Of a stretch of DNA of 64,000 bases, positions 16,333 through 25,327 are shown in pieces (position 1 is the first letter of the stretch; each line of letters begins with the position of its first letter). Under the pieces are notes generated by a model. That model did no database searches and had not been told where the DNA came from. It saw nothing but the letters and a program-made list of their open reading frames with translations. Source of the DNA: Telluria mixta. GTDB taxonomy: Bacteria > Pseudomonadota > Gammaproteobacteria > Burkholderiales > Burkholderiaceae_D. Location of the stretch: assembly GCF_029223865.1 (NCBI RefSeq), contig NZ_CP119520.1, positions 3,224,001-3,288,000 on the forward strand, given 5' to 3'. A program made the translations under genes and the position numbers.

Positions 16333-17451
16333 ATGCCTGATACGCAAACCACGGTCGACCACAAGCCGGCCGCAGCCGTCCCACCGGCCAATGCCGCCAA
16401 GGGGCCTCCGAAGCGCGTGCTGATCGTGGTGGGCCTGATCGCCGCCGCCGCGCTGGCCGCCGGTGGCCGCATGTGGTACCGCAGCCATAACTTCGTCGAG
16501 ACCGAGAATGCCTACGTCACGGGCCACGTGCACCCGGTGTCGTCACGCATCCCGGGCGTCGTAACCAAAGTGCTGTTCGAGGATAACCAGATCATCAAGG
16601 CCGGCGACGTGCTGGCCGAGCTGGATCCGGCCGACCAGGGCGTGAAGGTCGAGCAGATCCAGGCCCAGATCGCCAGCGTGCAGCAGCAGATCGTGCAGGC
16701 CGACGCCGCCATCCAGCAGGCCAGGGCGCAGGCCTCGGCCGCGCAGGCGCAGGTCGTGCAAGCCCAGGCCAACCTCGTGCGCGCCAAACAGGACGCCGAG
16801 CGCTACGGCCAACTGTACAACACCCAGATGAAGGCCGTCTCGAAAGCCGAAGTCGATGCCGCCACTGCCGCCCGCGCGGGCGCCACGGCCGACGTCACGG
16901 CCCGCCGCGACAACGCCAGCGCCGCCCAGGCCCAGATCGCCGCCGCCACGTCGGCGCGTGGCGTGCTCGAGGCGCAGGTGAAAGTGCTGGAGGCGCAGCT
17001 GAAGGACGCCCGGCAGCAGCTCGGCTACAACCGCATCGTGTCGCCGGTCTCCGGGCGCGTCGGCAAGCGCAGCGTGGAAGTGGGCGCGCGCGTGCAGCCG
17101 GGCCAGCAGTTGGCCGCCATCGTGCAGGACGACGTGTGGGTCGTCGCCAACTTCAAGGAAACGCAGCTGCCGGGCATCGTGCCGGGCCAGCAGGTCAACA
17201 TCCAGGTGGACGCGCTGCCGAAGCACGAACTGGTCGGCCGCGTGGACAGTTTCGCGCCGGCGTCGGGCAACCAGTTCGCGCTGCTGCCGGCCGATAACGC
17301 GACCGGCAACTTCACCAAGATCGTCCAGCGCGTGCCCGTGAAGATCACGTTTGCGCCGGAAGACCTCAAGAAGTACGCGGGCCGCCTGGTGCCGGGCATG
17401 TCGACCGTCGTCGAGATCGACCTGCGCCAGAAGACTGCCGCCGCTAAATAA
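16333..17451 (+). CDS. emrA: EmrA-like membrane fusion protein of an MDR efflux pump
   Basis: The 372-residue HlyD/EmrA-family adaptor has one N-terminal membrane anchor (about residues 32-52). A lipoyl-type half-motif follows (ENAYVTGHVHPVSSRIPGVV), then a long coiled-coil hairpin rich in Gln/Ala (about 115-235) and the second half (GYNRIVSPVSGRVGKRSVEVGARVQPGQQL). It links an inner-membrane exporter to an outer-membrane channel. The start at 16333 has CGGAG six bases upstream and follows the promoter by 30 bp. An upstream in-frame TTG would lie inside the promoter and is rejected. emrB and a NodT-type channel gene follow. Confidence 0.93.
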   Translation: MPDTQTTVDHKPAAAVPPANAAKGPPKRVLIVVGLIAAAALAAGGRMWYRSHNFVETENAYVTGHVHPVSSRIPGVVTKVLFEDNQIIKAGDVLAELDPADQGVKVEQIQAQIASVQQQIVQADAAIQQARAQASAAQAQVVQAQANLVRAKQDAERYGQLYNTQMKAVSKAEVDAATAARAGATADVTARRDNASAAQAQIAAATSARGVLEAQVKVLEAQLKDARQQLGYNRIVSPVSGRVGKRSVEVGARVQPGQQLAAIVQDDVWVVANFKETQLPGIVPGQQVNIQVDALPKHELVGRVDSFAPASGNQFALLPADNATGNFTKIVQRVPVKITFAPEDLKKYAGRLVPGMSTVVEIDLRQKTAAAK

Positions 17452-17465
17452 CACAGGGAAGCATC

Positions 17466-19075
17466 ATGTCCACGACGATCACCAAACCGGTGGCGCACAA
17501 CGCGCCGGCGGGGCCCCGGCGAACGGTGCGCACATCGACGCGCGCACCTGGATCGCGGTGCTGGCCGGCATGCTCGGCGCCTTCATGGCGGTGCTCGACA
17601 TCCAGATCACCAACTCGTCACTGCGCGACATCCTCGGCACTTTGTCGGCCACGCAGGAGGAGGGCTCGTGGATCTCGACCGCCTACCTGTGCGCCGAGAT
17701 CGTGGTGATCCCGATGACGGCGCTGTTCGTGCGCGCCCTCGGCCAGCGCCGCTACCTGATGCTCACGACGGCGCTGTTCCTCGTGTTTTCCACGCTGTGC
17801 GGCGCGGCCTGGAGCCTGTCCAGCATGATCGTGTTCCGCATGATGCAGGGCTTCACCGGCGGCGCGCTGATCCCGATGGCGATGACCCTCGTGATGACGC
17901 GCCTGCCCCCGGCCAAGCGCGCGGTCGGCATGGCGATGTTCGGCCTGACCGCCACCCTGGCGCCCGCGATGGGCCCCACGCTGGGCGGCTACCTGACGGA
18001 GTTGTACGGCTGGCCGTCGATCTTCTACATCAACTGGGTGCCGGGCGTGCTGCTCATCGCCGGCATGTACTGGGGCATCGACCGCGAGCCCATGGACCTG
18101 AAGGCGCTGGTCAAGGCCGACTGGCTCGGCATCGCGTTCATGGCGACGGGGCTCGCGAGCCTGACGATCTTCCTGGAAGAGGGCAATTCGAAGGACTGGT
18201 TCGAGTCCGGCTTCATCATCACGTTCGCCTCGCTGGCGCTGGTCGGCATCCTCGGCTGGGTCGTGATCGGGTTTTCGCGCCCGGAACCGTTCGTCAACCT
18301 GCGCCTGTACGGCCAGCGCAACTTCCTCGTCGCGACCGTGCTGTCGGCCGTCATCGGCATGGGCCTGTACGGCTCGTCGTTCCTGCTGCCGCTGTTCCTG
18401 GGCCAGATCGCGGGCTACTCGCCGATGCAGATCGGTGAAGTGATCGCGTGGGTCGGCCTGCCGCAGCTGTTCGTGATGCCGTTCGTGGCGCGCCTGTCGC
18501 AGAAGATCGACAACCGCATCCTGTGCTCGTTCGGCCTCGGGCTGTTCGGCGTCTCGTGCCTGATGAACGCCTACATGGATGCGAGCACGGGCTACGACCA
18601 GCTGATGCTGTCGCAGATCATCCGCGCGCTGGGCCAGCCGTTCGTGATGCTGACCCTGTCGAACTTCGCCATGGCCGGCATCCCGCCGAAGGACATGACG
18701 TCGGCATCGAGCCTGTTCAACATGACCCGCAACCTGGGCGGCTCGGTGGGCATCGCCCTGCTGGCGACGGCCCTGACGAACCGCGAGCACTTCCACTCGG
18801 AGCGCCTGGGCGAGTCGGTCTCGCTGGTCTCCGCCGCCACGCAGGCCCGCCTGGACGCGCTGACGCAATCGTTCCTCGCCAAGGGCTTCGACCCGGCGAC
18901 GGCGGCCCAGCAGGCCATCGGCGCCATCGACCGCATCGTGCGGAGGGAATCGTTCGTGATGGCCTACAACGACGGCTTCTTCATCGTCGGCATGATCCTG
19001 CTCGTGGCGATCATCCCGCTGTGGTTCTCGGACAAGCTCAAGTCGCCCAGCGGCGGCGGTGGCGGTGGCCACTGA
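17466..19075 (+). CDS. emrB: EmrB-like DHA2-family MFS exporter, with apparent N-terminal frameshift
   Basis: From about 17540 the frame encodes a full 14-helix DHA2 drug-proton antiporter: WIAVLAGMLGAFMAVLDIQI, LGTLSATQEEGSWISTAYL, LGQRRYLM, MMQGFTGGALIPMAMTLV and a Gly-rich end. The natural start, ATG 17466 (MSTTITKPVAHNAPAG, 15 bp after emrA), is in a different frame. The two frames join if one base is added in the GGGGCCCC tract near 17511-17518. The total length is one base short of a multiple of three. Either the assembly lost a base or the gene is mutated. An in-frame ATG or GTG for the main part exists only within the first helix, and starting there would shorten the helix. Confidence 0.82.
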
Positions 19076-19097
19076 ACCAAGGATAAATGGATAAAGT

Positions 19098-20552
19098 ATG
19101 AAAACTGTTTATATCAAATCTGCCGTCGCGCTGGCTGTGGCCGCGCTGCTGTCCGCCTGCGGCACCGTCGGCAAGGATTTCGTGGCACCGCAAGGCATCG
19201 ATACGCCGGCCTTCCGCCACGCGGCGGCCGAACCTTCGGACCAGGCGGCACGCTTGCCGGCCGCATGGTGGACGGTGTTCGGCGACAAGGAGCTCGACCA
19301 GCTGGAACAACGCGCCCTGCGCGACAACCCGAACGTGCGCGCCGCCGCGCAGCGCCTCGTGCAGGCGCAGGCGCAGCTGGGCGTGACGCGCGCCAGCCAG
19401 CTGCCGACCGTGGGCGTGTCCGCCGGCGTGGCGAACTCGCGTACCTCGGCCGAAACGCCGATGGGCGTGACGTTCGGCGGCCGCTCGATCAAGGGCAACG
19501 AGTTCTCCGTCGGCGCCAATTTCTCGTACGAGCTCGATCTGTGGGGCCGCGTGCGCCGCGCCGTGGAAGCGGCCGACGCCCAGGCGCTGGCCGCGCAGGA
19601 CGACCGCGACGGCGTCATGCTGATGCTGTCGGGCCAGGTCGCGACGACGTACTGGCAGCTGCGCGGCCTCGATGCCGATATCGCCATCCTGAACGATGCG
19701 CTGGCCACGCGCCGCGAATCGCAGCAGCTGATCGAGGCGCGCTTCAACGCGGGCCTGTCGAACGAGCTGGATGTCTCGCGCACCCGCATCGAGCGCGCCA
19801 ACGCCGAAGCCGACATCCAGGAAGCCCAGCGCCAGCGCAACACGCTGGAACACGCGCTGGCCGTGCTGGTGGGCGCGTCGCCGAGCCAGGCGATCGTGGC
19901 CCCGGCCGCGGGCACCGCGTTGCCGCAGCCGCCCGCGATCCCCGTCGGCCTGCCGGCAAGCCTGCTGGGCCAGCGCCCGGACCTCGCCGCGAGCGTCGCC
20001 ACCCTGAAGGCGTTCAATGCGCAGGTGGGCGTTGCGGAAGGCGCGTACTATCCGAGCCTGTCGCTGACGGGGAATTTCGGTTACGCGTCCGAGACGCTGA
20101 GCAATCTCACCAAGGGCAGCGCGCGCCAGTTCTCGTTCGGGCCGCTGGCACTGTCGCTCCCGATCTTCGAGGGCGGCCGCATCGAGGCCAACGTGAAGCT
20201 GGCGAAAGCGCGCTACGACGAAGCCGTCGCGAACCACGAAGGCCGCCTGCTGACGGCGCTGCGCGAAGTGGAAGACGCGCTGTCGGACGTGCAGCAGCGC
20301 CAGAAGCAGGGCGACGTGCAGGTGCAGGCGCAGCAGGCCGCCGCGCGCGCCGTGCAGGTGGCGCAGGCGCGCTTCGACCGCGGCGTGTCCACGTACCTGG
20401 ACGTCACGGACGCGCAGCGTTCCGCGCTGGCCGCCGACCGCGCCGCGGCGCAGATCCGGACGCAGCGGTTGCTGGCGGCGGTGTCCGTCGCGCGGGCGCT
20501 GGGTGGCGGATGGCAGCAGGGCAAGGCGGAAGCGACGGTCGCTGCTCGCTGA
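19098..20552 (+). CDS. Outer-membrane efflux lipoprotein, NodT family
   Basis: The 484-residue protein is a TolC/OprM-like channel with a lipoprotein signal (ALLSAC, Cys about 21). It carries two OEP repeats. Diagnostic features are PAAWWTVFGDKELDQLEQRALRDNPNVRAA, SYELDLWGRVRRAVEAA, LLGQRPDLAASVATLKAFNAQVGVAEGAYYPSLSLTG and LPIFEGGRIEANVKLAKARYDEAVA. It forms the outer-membrane exit of the tripartite pump with EmrA and EmrB. It starts 22 bp after emrB and ends just before an inverted REP pair that may stabilise or end the transcript. Confidence 0.93.
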   Translation: MKTVYIKSAVALAVAALLSACGTVGKDFVAPQGIDTPAFRHAAAEPSDQAARLPAAWWTVFGDKELDQLEQRALRDNPNVRAAAQRLVQAQAQLGVTRASQLPTVGVSAGVANSRTSAETPMGVTFGGRSIKGNEFSVGANFSYELDLWGRVRRAVEAADAQALAAQDDRDGVMLMLSGQVATTYWQLRGLDADIAILNDALATRRESQQLIEARFNAGLSNELDVSRTRIERANAEADIQEAQRQRNTLEHALAVLVGASPSQAIVAPAAGTALPQPPAIPVGLPASLLGQRPDLAASVATLKAFNAQVGVAEGAYYPSLSLTGNFGYASETLSNLTKGSARQFSFGPLALSLPIFEGGRIEANVKLAKARYDEAVANHEGRLLTALREVEDALSDVQQRQKQGDVQVQAQQAAARAVQVAQARFDRGVSTYLDVTDAQRSALAADRAAAQIRTQRLLAAVSVARALGGGWQQGKAEATVAAR

Positions 20553-20554
20553 AA

Positions 20555-20637
20555 TTGGATCCCTGCCTTCGCAGGGATGACGTGCTTGGGATGTTGGCCC
20601 ATGATCCGTCGCCCCCGCGCAGGCGGGGGCCCAATTT
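20555..20637. repeat. Inverted REP pair (BIME-like) between nodT-like gene and M49 peptidase gene
   Basis: Two REP-like hairpins face each other: AATTGGATCCCTGCCTTCGC...GGGATGACG on the left and, inverted, CGTCGCCCCCGCGCAGGCGG...CCCAATT on the right. Arms and orientation match across about 20 bp of spacer. A related pair lies at 22439-22528. Confidence 0.7.
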
Positions 20638-20698
20638 CTTTTGCATCACCCTGAAGAGGATTACAATCGCCCGATTGCCAACCTCACAAGGGAACCTG

Positions 20699-22408
20699 AT
20701 GAAGCACCTCCTCGCCCCCCTGGCCCTGGCCGCAGCGACCCTGTGCGCCACCGTCCACGCCGCCCCCGCCACCGCCCCGCAACTGCAGACGATGGCCAAG
20801 CGCTTCGCTCCCGTCGACCTGACGGCCGACACGGCGAAACTGTCCGCCGGCGACCGCGTCGCCATCGCCAAACTGATCGAAGCGGCAAAGATTGTCGACA
20901 CCCTGCAGCTGCGCCAGCGCTGGTCCGGCAACGAGGCGCTGTGGACCGCGCTGCACAAGGACACGACGCCGCTGGGCAAGGCACGCCGCGACTACTTCTG
21001 GCTGAACAAGGGGCCGTGGTCTATCATCGACGGCAACGAATCCTTCATGCCCGCGGAGTACGCCGGCATCAGGATCCCCGCCGAGAAGCCGGCCGGCGCG
21101 AATTTTTATCCGGAAGGGGCGACCAAGCAGGAGCTGGAATCGTGGATGAACGGGCTGCCGGCCGCCGACAAGGAACAGGCGCAGTGGTTCTTCACGGTGA
21201 TCCGCAAGGACAAGGCGGGCAAATTCGCCATCGTGAAATACTCGGACGAGTACCGCGCCGAGCTGCAGAAGCTGTCGAAACTGCTGAAGGACGCTGCGAA
21301 CGCCACCGATAACGCGTCGCTGAAAAAATTCCTGAACCTGCGCGCCGACGCGTTCCTGTCGAACGACTACCTCGCGTCCGACTTCGCGTGGATGGACCTC
21401 GATTCCCCGGTCGACGTCACCATCGGCCCGTACGAGACGTACAACGACGAACTGTTCGGCTACAAGGCCGCGTTCGAAGCATACGTGAACGTGCGCGACC
21501 AGAAGGAGACAGAGAAGCTGAACTTCTTCGGCAAGCACATGCAGGAGCTGGAAAACAACCTTCCGCTCGATCCGAAGTACCGCAATCCGAAGGTCGGGGC
21601 GATCGCGCCGATGGTCGTCGTGAACCAGGTCTACGGCGCCGGCGACGGCAACATGGGTGTGCAGACGGCCGCCTACAACCTGCCGAACGACGAGCGCATC
21701 ATCAGCCAGCGCGGCTCCAAGCGCGTGATGCTGAAGAACGTCCAGGAAGCCAAGTTCGAGGCGACGCTCACGCCGATCTCGAAGCTCGTGCTGCGCCCGG
21801 CCGACCAGAAGGACCTCGATTTCGACTCGTTCTTCACGCACATCCTCGCGCACGAGATCATGCACGGCCTGGGCCCGCACGCGACGACGCAGAACGGCCA
21901 GCCGTCCACGCCGCGCCAGGACCTGAAGGATGCCTACTCGACCATCGAGGAAGCGAAGGCCGACGTCACGGGCCTGTGGGCGCTCACTTACATGATGGAG
22001 AAGGGCCAGTTGAAGGCGTCGCTGGGGCAGGGCACGGCCGCCGAGCGCAAGCTGTACAACACCTATCTCGCGTCCGCGTTCCGCACGCTGCACTTCGGCC
22101 TGACCGATTCGCACGCGCGCGGCATGGCCATCCAGATGAACTACCTGCTCGACAAGGGCGGCTTCGTGTCGCACGGCGACGGCACGTTCTCCGTCGACTT
22201 TGCCAAGATCAAGGGCGCCGTGGCGGACCTGGACCGCGAGTTCCTGACGATCGAAGCGACGGGCGACTATGCCAGGGCGCAGGATCTCATGAAGCGCTAC
22301 GTCGTCATCCGCCCGGACGTGCAGAAGGCGCTGGACAAGATGAAGGCCGTGCCGAACGATATCCGGCCGGCGTTCGTGACGGCGGGGAAGCTGGTGCCGC
22401 AGCGCTGA
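20699..22408 (+). CDS. Secreted M49 (dipeptidyl-peptidase III-like) metallopeptidase
   Basis: The 569-residue protein has a signal peptide (MKHLLAPLALAAATLCATVH, cleavage near AHAA or VHAA). The zinc-binding motif is HEIMH (His385, Glu386, His389) with the third ligand region EEAKAD (about 417-422), as in bacterial members of Peptidase_M49. GPYETYNDELFGYKAAFEAYVNVRD and VVNQVYGAGDGNMGVQTAAYNLPNDERI are typical. Classic DPP III has HELLGH; this subfamily has a plain HExxH. It should release short peptides in the periplasm or outside. AAGGGA precedes the ATG. The gene stands alone between two REP pairs. Confidence 0.85.
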   Translation: MKHLLAPLALAAATLCATVHAAPATAPQLQTMAKRFAPVDLTADTAKLSAGDRVAIAKLIEAAKIVDTLQLRQRWSGNEALWTALHKDTTPLGKARRDYFWLNKGPWSIIDGNESFMPAEYAGIRIPAEKPAGANFYPEGATKQELESWMNGLPAADKEQAQWFFTVIRKDKAGKFAIVKYSDEYRAELQKLSKLLKDAANATDNASLKKFLNLRADAFLSNDYLASDFAWMDLDSPVDVTIGPYETYNDELFGYKAAFEAYVNVRDQKETEKLNFFGKHMQELENNLPLDPKYRNPKVGAIAPMVVVNQVYGAGDGNMGVQTAAYNLPNDERIISQRGSKRVMLKNVQEAKFEATLTPISKLVLRPADQKDLDFDSFFTHILAHEIMHGLGPHATTQNGQPSTPRQDLKDAYSTIEEAKADVTGLWALTYMMEKGQLKASLGQGTAAERKLYNTYLASAFRTLHFGLTDSHARGMAIQMNYLLDKGGFVSHGDGTFSVDFAKIKGAVADLDREFLTIEATGDYARAQDLMKRYVVIRPDVQKALDKMKAVPNDIRPAFVTAGKLVPQR

Positions 22409-22438
22409 GCATGTAACGTATCAGCTAGCGCCGAGACC

Positions 22439-22528
22439 GTCATCCCCGCGCAAGCGGGGATCCATGCTGAGCTTGCGACAAAGGTACTGCTAGCTCAGCA
22501 TGGGTTCCCGCTTTCGCGGGAACGACTT
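22439..22528. repeat. Inverted REP pair (BIME-like) after the M49 peptidase gene
   Basis: Left unit CATCCCCGCGCAAGCGGGGA and right unit GGTTCCCGCTTTCGCGGGAA are joined by further inverted arms (ATCCATGCTGAGCT against AGCTCAGCATGGGTT). The whole region can fold into a long cruciform. It resembles the pair at 20555-20637 and may terminate or protect the peptidase mRNA. Confidence 0.7.
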
Positions 22529-22665
22529 CGCTATTTTCGGCAGTAAAACCAGGTAAAAAGACAGGTCTTCGACCTGCCCCAACATCAAATTTGTCATTTG
22601 TGTGCTATATTTGGAATCGTTTCCTATTGGAAATATCTATTCCGACTCCAACACGCGAGCACACA

Positions 22666-24306
22666 ATGACAACCTCTGGACTCACGATCGGCAAACGACT
22701 GGCACTCGGTTTCGGCAGCGTCCTCGCGCTGATGGCGGTGCTGGCCGGCCTCGCCATCCACCGCGTCGGCCAGATCGACGACATCCTCATCCACATCAAC
22801 GACGTCAACAGCGTCAAGCAACGCTACGCGATCAATTTCCGCGGCAGCGTGCACGACCGCTCGATCGCCATCCGCGACGTCGTCCTGGCCGCCACGGCCC
22901 CGACGGCGCAGCGGCACGCCGACCTGATCAAGAAACTGGACGACGATTATCAACGCTCCGCCGCACCGCTCGACCAGCTGTTCGCGGCGCGCACGGACAT
23001 CCTGCCGGAAGAAAAGCAGGCGCTGGCCGCCATCAAGGACATCGAGGCCCGCACGCAGCCTTTGATCGCGAAACTCGTCGCGCTGCGCCAGGCCGACAAC
23101 ACGGCTGAAGCCACCGCATTGCTGGACCAGCAGGCCGGCCCCGCCTTCGTCGACTGGCTCGCCAGCGTCAACCGCCTCATCGACCTGGAAGAAAAGCTGA
23201 ACAACGACGCGGCAGCACAGGCACGCGCGCTGTCGCACAGTTTCTTTGCCTGGATGCTCGCGATCCTGGCCGTTGCCGCCGCAGCCGGCGCGGCCGCGGC
23301 CTGGTTCATCAGCCACGGCCTGTTGCGCCAGCTGGGCGGCCAGCCGGATTACGCCGTCGGGATCGCGGGCGCCATCGCGGCCGGCGACCTGTCCGTGCCG
23401 ATCGAGACCCGTGCCGATGACCGCTCCAGCCTGCTGTTCGCGATGAAAGGCATGCGCGACAGCCTCGTGAACATCGTCAGCCAGGTGCGCGCGGGCACGC
23501 TCACGATCGCGAATGCGTCGACGGAAATCGCGGCCGGCAACCAGGACCTGTCCGAGCGCAGCGAGCGCCAGGCCGGCACGCTGGAAGAGACGGCGTCGTC
23601 GATGGAAGAATTGACGGGCACCGTGCGCCAGAACGCCGACAATGCGCGCCAGGCGAACACCCTGGCCGAGTCGGCATCGAGCGTGGCCCAGCGCGGCGGC
23701 GCCGTCGTGGCGCAGGTCGTGCAGACGATGGCGTCGATCAACGACTCGTCGAAGCAGATCGCCGAGATCATCAGCGTCATCGACGGCATCGCGTTCCAGA
23801 CGAATATCCTTGCGCTGAACGCGGCGGTCGAAGCCGCCCGTGCGGGCGAGCAGGGCCGGGGCTTCGCCGTGGTCGCGGGCGAGGTGCGCAGCCTGGCCCA
23901 GCGGTCGGCCGCGGCGGCGAAGGAAATCAAGACCCTGATCAGCGATTCCGTCGCCAAGGTCGACGATGGCGCCAAGCTCGTCGACGAGGCGGGCAGCACG
24001 ATGGAAGAGATCGTCACGAGCGTCAAGCGCGTGACGGACATCATGGCCGAGATCAGCCATGCGAGCCAGGAGCAGAGCGCCGGCATCGAACAGGTCAACC
24101 GCGCCATCGGCCAGATGGACGAAGCGACGCAGCAGAACGCGGCGCTCGTCGAGCAGGCCGGCGCGGCGGCATCCTCGCTGCAGGACGAAGCGGCGAACCT
24201 TGCGCGCCTCGTCAGCATTTTTAAATTGGATGCGCCCGCGGCGCGGCCGTCGGCAAGCCTCGCCGTCGTGCCGGTTGCGCGCCAGGGACGTATCGCCGCC
24301 GCGTGA
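22666..24306 (+). CDS. Methyl-accepting chemotaxis protein
   Basis: The 546-residue Tar/Tsr-like receptor starts MTTSGLTIGKRLALGFGSVL. The first membrane helix (about 12-32) leads into a periplasmic four-helix bundle (4HB_MCP, about 33-190). A second helix (about 195-215) and a HAMP-like segment (about 216-270) follow. The cytoplasmic signalling domain contains the highly conserved tip IAFQTNILALNAAVEAARAG followed by EQGRGFAVVAGEVRSLAQRS. It passes ligand signals to CheA/CheW. The start was chosen for the family N-terminus. An upstream in-frame extension lacks support. Its stop codon touches that of the opposite oxidoreductase gene. Confidence 0.95.
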   Translation: MTTSGLTIGKRLALGFGSVLALMAVLAGLAIHRVGQIDDILIHINDVNSVKQRYAINFRGSVHDRSIAIRDVVLAATAPTAQRHADLIKKLDDDYQRSAAPLDQLFAARTDILPEEKQALAAIKDIEARTQPLIAKLVALRQADNTAEATALLDQQAGPAFVDWLASVNRLIDLEEKLNNDAAAQARALSHSFFAWMLAILAVAAAAGAAAAWFISHGLLRQLGGQPDYAVGIAGAIAAGDLSVPIETRADDRSSLLFAMKGMRDSLVNIVSQVRAGTLTIANASTEIAAGNQDLSERSERQAGTLEETASSMEELTGTVRQNADNARQANTLAESASSVAQRGGAVVAQVVQTMASINDSSKQIAEIISVIDGIAFQTNILALNAAVEAARAGEQGRGFAVVAGEVRSLAQRSAAAAKEIKTLISDSVAKVDDGAKLVDEAGSTMEEIVTSVKRVTDIMAEISHASQEQSAGIEQVNRAIGQMDEATQQNAALVEQAGAAASSLQDEAANLARLVSIFKLDAPAARPSASLAVVPVARQGRIAAA

Positions 24307-25314
24307 TCACACGCGGACGACGAGCTTGCCGAAGTTCCGCCCCTGCAGCAGGCCGATAAATGCTGCGGCGGCGTTTTCCAGCCCCTCCACGACGTCTTCT
24401 TTCACCTTGATCTTGCCGGCTGCCAGCCAGCCGGCCATGTCGTCGCGGAAGGCGTCGAAGCGCGTCCCGTAGTGGTCCAGGATGATGAAGCCCTGCATGC
24501 GGATGCGTTTCGACAGCAGGGTCGCCATCCACGCCGCAAGACGGTCCGGACCCTCGGCATCCCCGCCGTTGTAGTGAGAGATGAAGCCGCACACGGGCAC
24601 GCGCGCATTCACGTTCAACAGCGGCTGCACCGCATCGAACACGGCGCCGCCCACGTTCTCGAAATACACGTCGATCCCGTCCGGGCAGGCGGCCACCAGC
24701 AACGCCGCGAAGCGCGGATCGCGATGGTCCACGCACGCATCGAATCCCAGTTCTTCCACCGCGTACCGGCATTTGTCCGCGCCGCCCGCGATGCCGACGA
24801 CGTGCGCCCCCTTGATCTTCGCGATCTGGCCCACGACCGAGCCGACGGCGCCGGTGGCCGCGGCGACGACCACCGTCTCGCCGGGCTTCGGCATGCCGAT
24901 GTCGAGCAGCCCGACGTACGCCGTGAAACCCGGCATGCCGAGCGTGCCCAGCGCCAGCGACGGCCGCGCCGGGTCGCCGACGGGCATCAGGCCGCTGCCG
25001 TCGGACAGCGCATGGTCCTGCCAGCCGGCGCCGGCGAGGACGAGGTCGCCCGCCTTGTAGTCCGGATGGCGCGATTCGACGACGCGGCTGACCGTGCCGC
25101 CGACTATCGTCGCGCCCAGCGGCACGGGGTCCGCATAGCCAGGACCGACCCGTTCCATCAGGTTGCGCATGTACGGGTCGAGCGACAGCCATTCGGTGCG
25201 CAGCAGCACCTGGCCGTCCCGCGGCACCGGGACCGGGGTGTCTTCGAGACGGAAATCCGTCGGGGCGGGGATGCCTTGCGGGTGGGCGGCAAGGACGATA
25301 CGGCGATTCGTCAT
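24307..25314 (-). CDS. NADP-dependent alkenal/one reductase (CurA / LTB4 dehydrogenase-like MDR)
   Basis: The 335-residue protein is a zinc-free medium-chain reductase. Signatures are LRTEWLSLDPYMRNLME, MPGFTAYVGLLDIGMPKPGETVVVAAATGAVGSVVGQIAK (Rossmann AATGAVGS), YFENVGGAVFDAV, RVPVCGFISHYN and MQGFIILDHY. It reduces alpha,beta-unsaturated aldehydes and ketones with NADPH in the cytosol. It ends back to back with the chemoreceptor gene (shared TGATCA). It follows the MFS gene by 13 bp in the same direction, so the two are probably one operon next to the AraC regulator. Confidence 0.92.
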   Translation of the reverse strand: MTNRRIVLAAHPQGIPAPTDFRLEDTPVPVPRDGQVLLRTEWLSLDPYMRNLMERVGPGYADPVPLGATIVGGTVSRVVESRHPDYKAGDLVLAGAGWQDHALSDGSGLMPVGDPARPSLALGTLGMPGFTAYVGLLDIGMPKPGETVVVAAATGAVGSVVGQIAKIKGAHVVGIAGGADKCRYAVEELGFDACVDHRDPRFAALLVAACPDGIDVYFENVGGAVFDAVQPLLNVNARVPVCGFISHYNGGDAEGPDRLAAWMATLLSKRIRMQGFIILDHYGTRFDAFRDDMAGWLAAGKIKVKEDVVEGLENAAAAFIGLLQGRNFGKLVVRV

Positions 25315-25327
25315 GGTGGTCTCCTGA

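Noticed and set aside
17505..17520. Programmed -1 frameshift in emrB
   Set aside because: The tract does not form an X XXY YYZ slippery heptamer in the zero frame, and this family is not known for recoding. A missing base is simpler.
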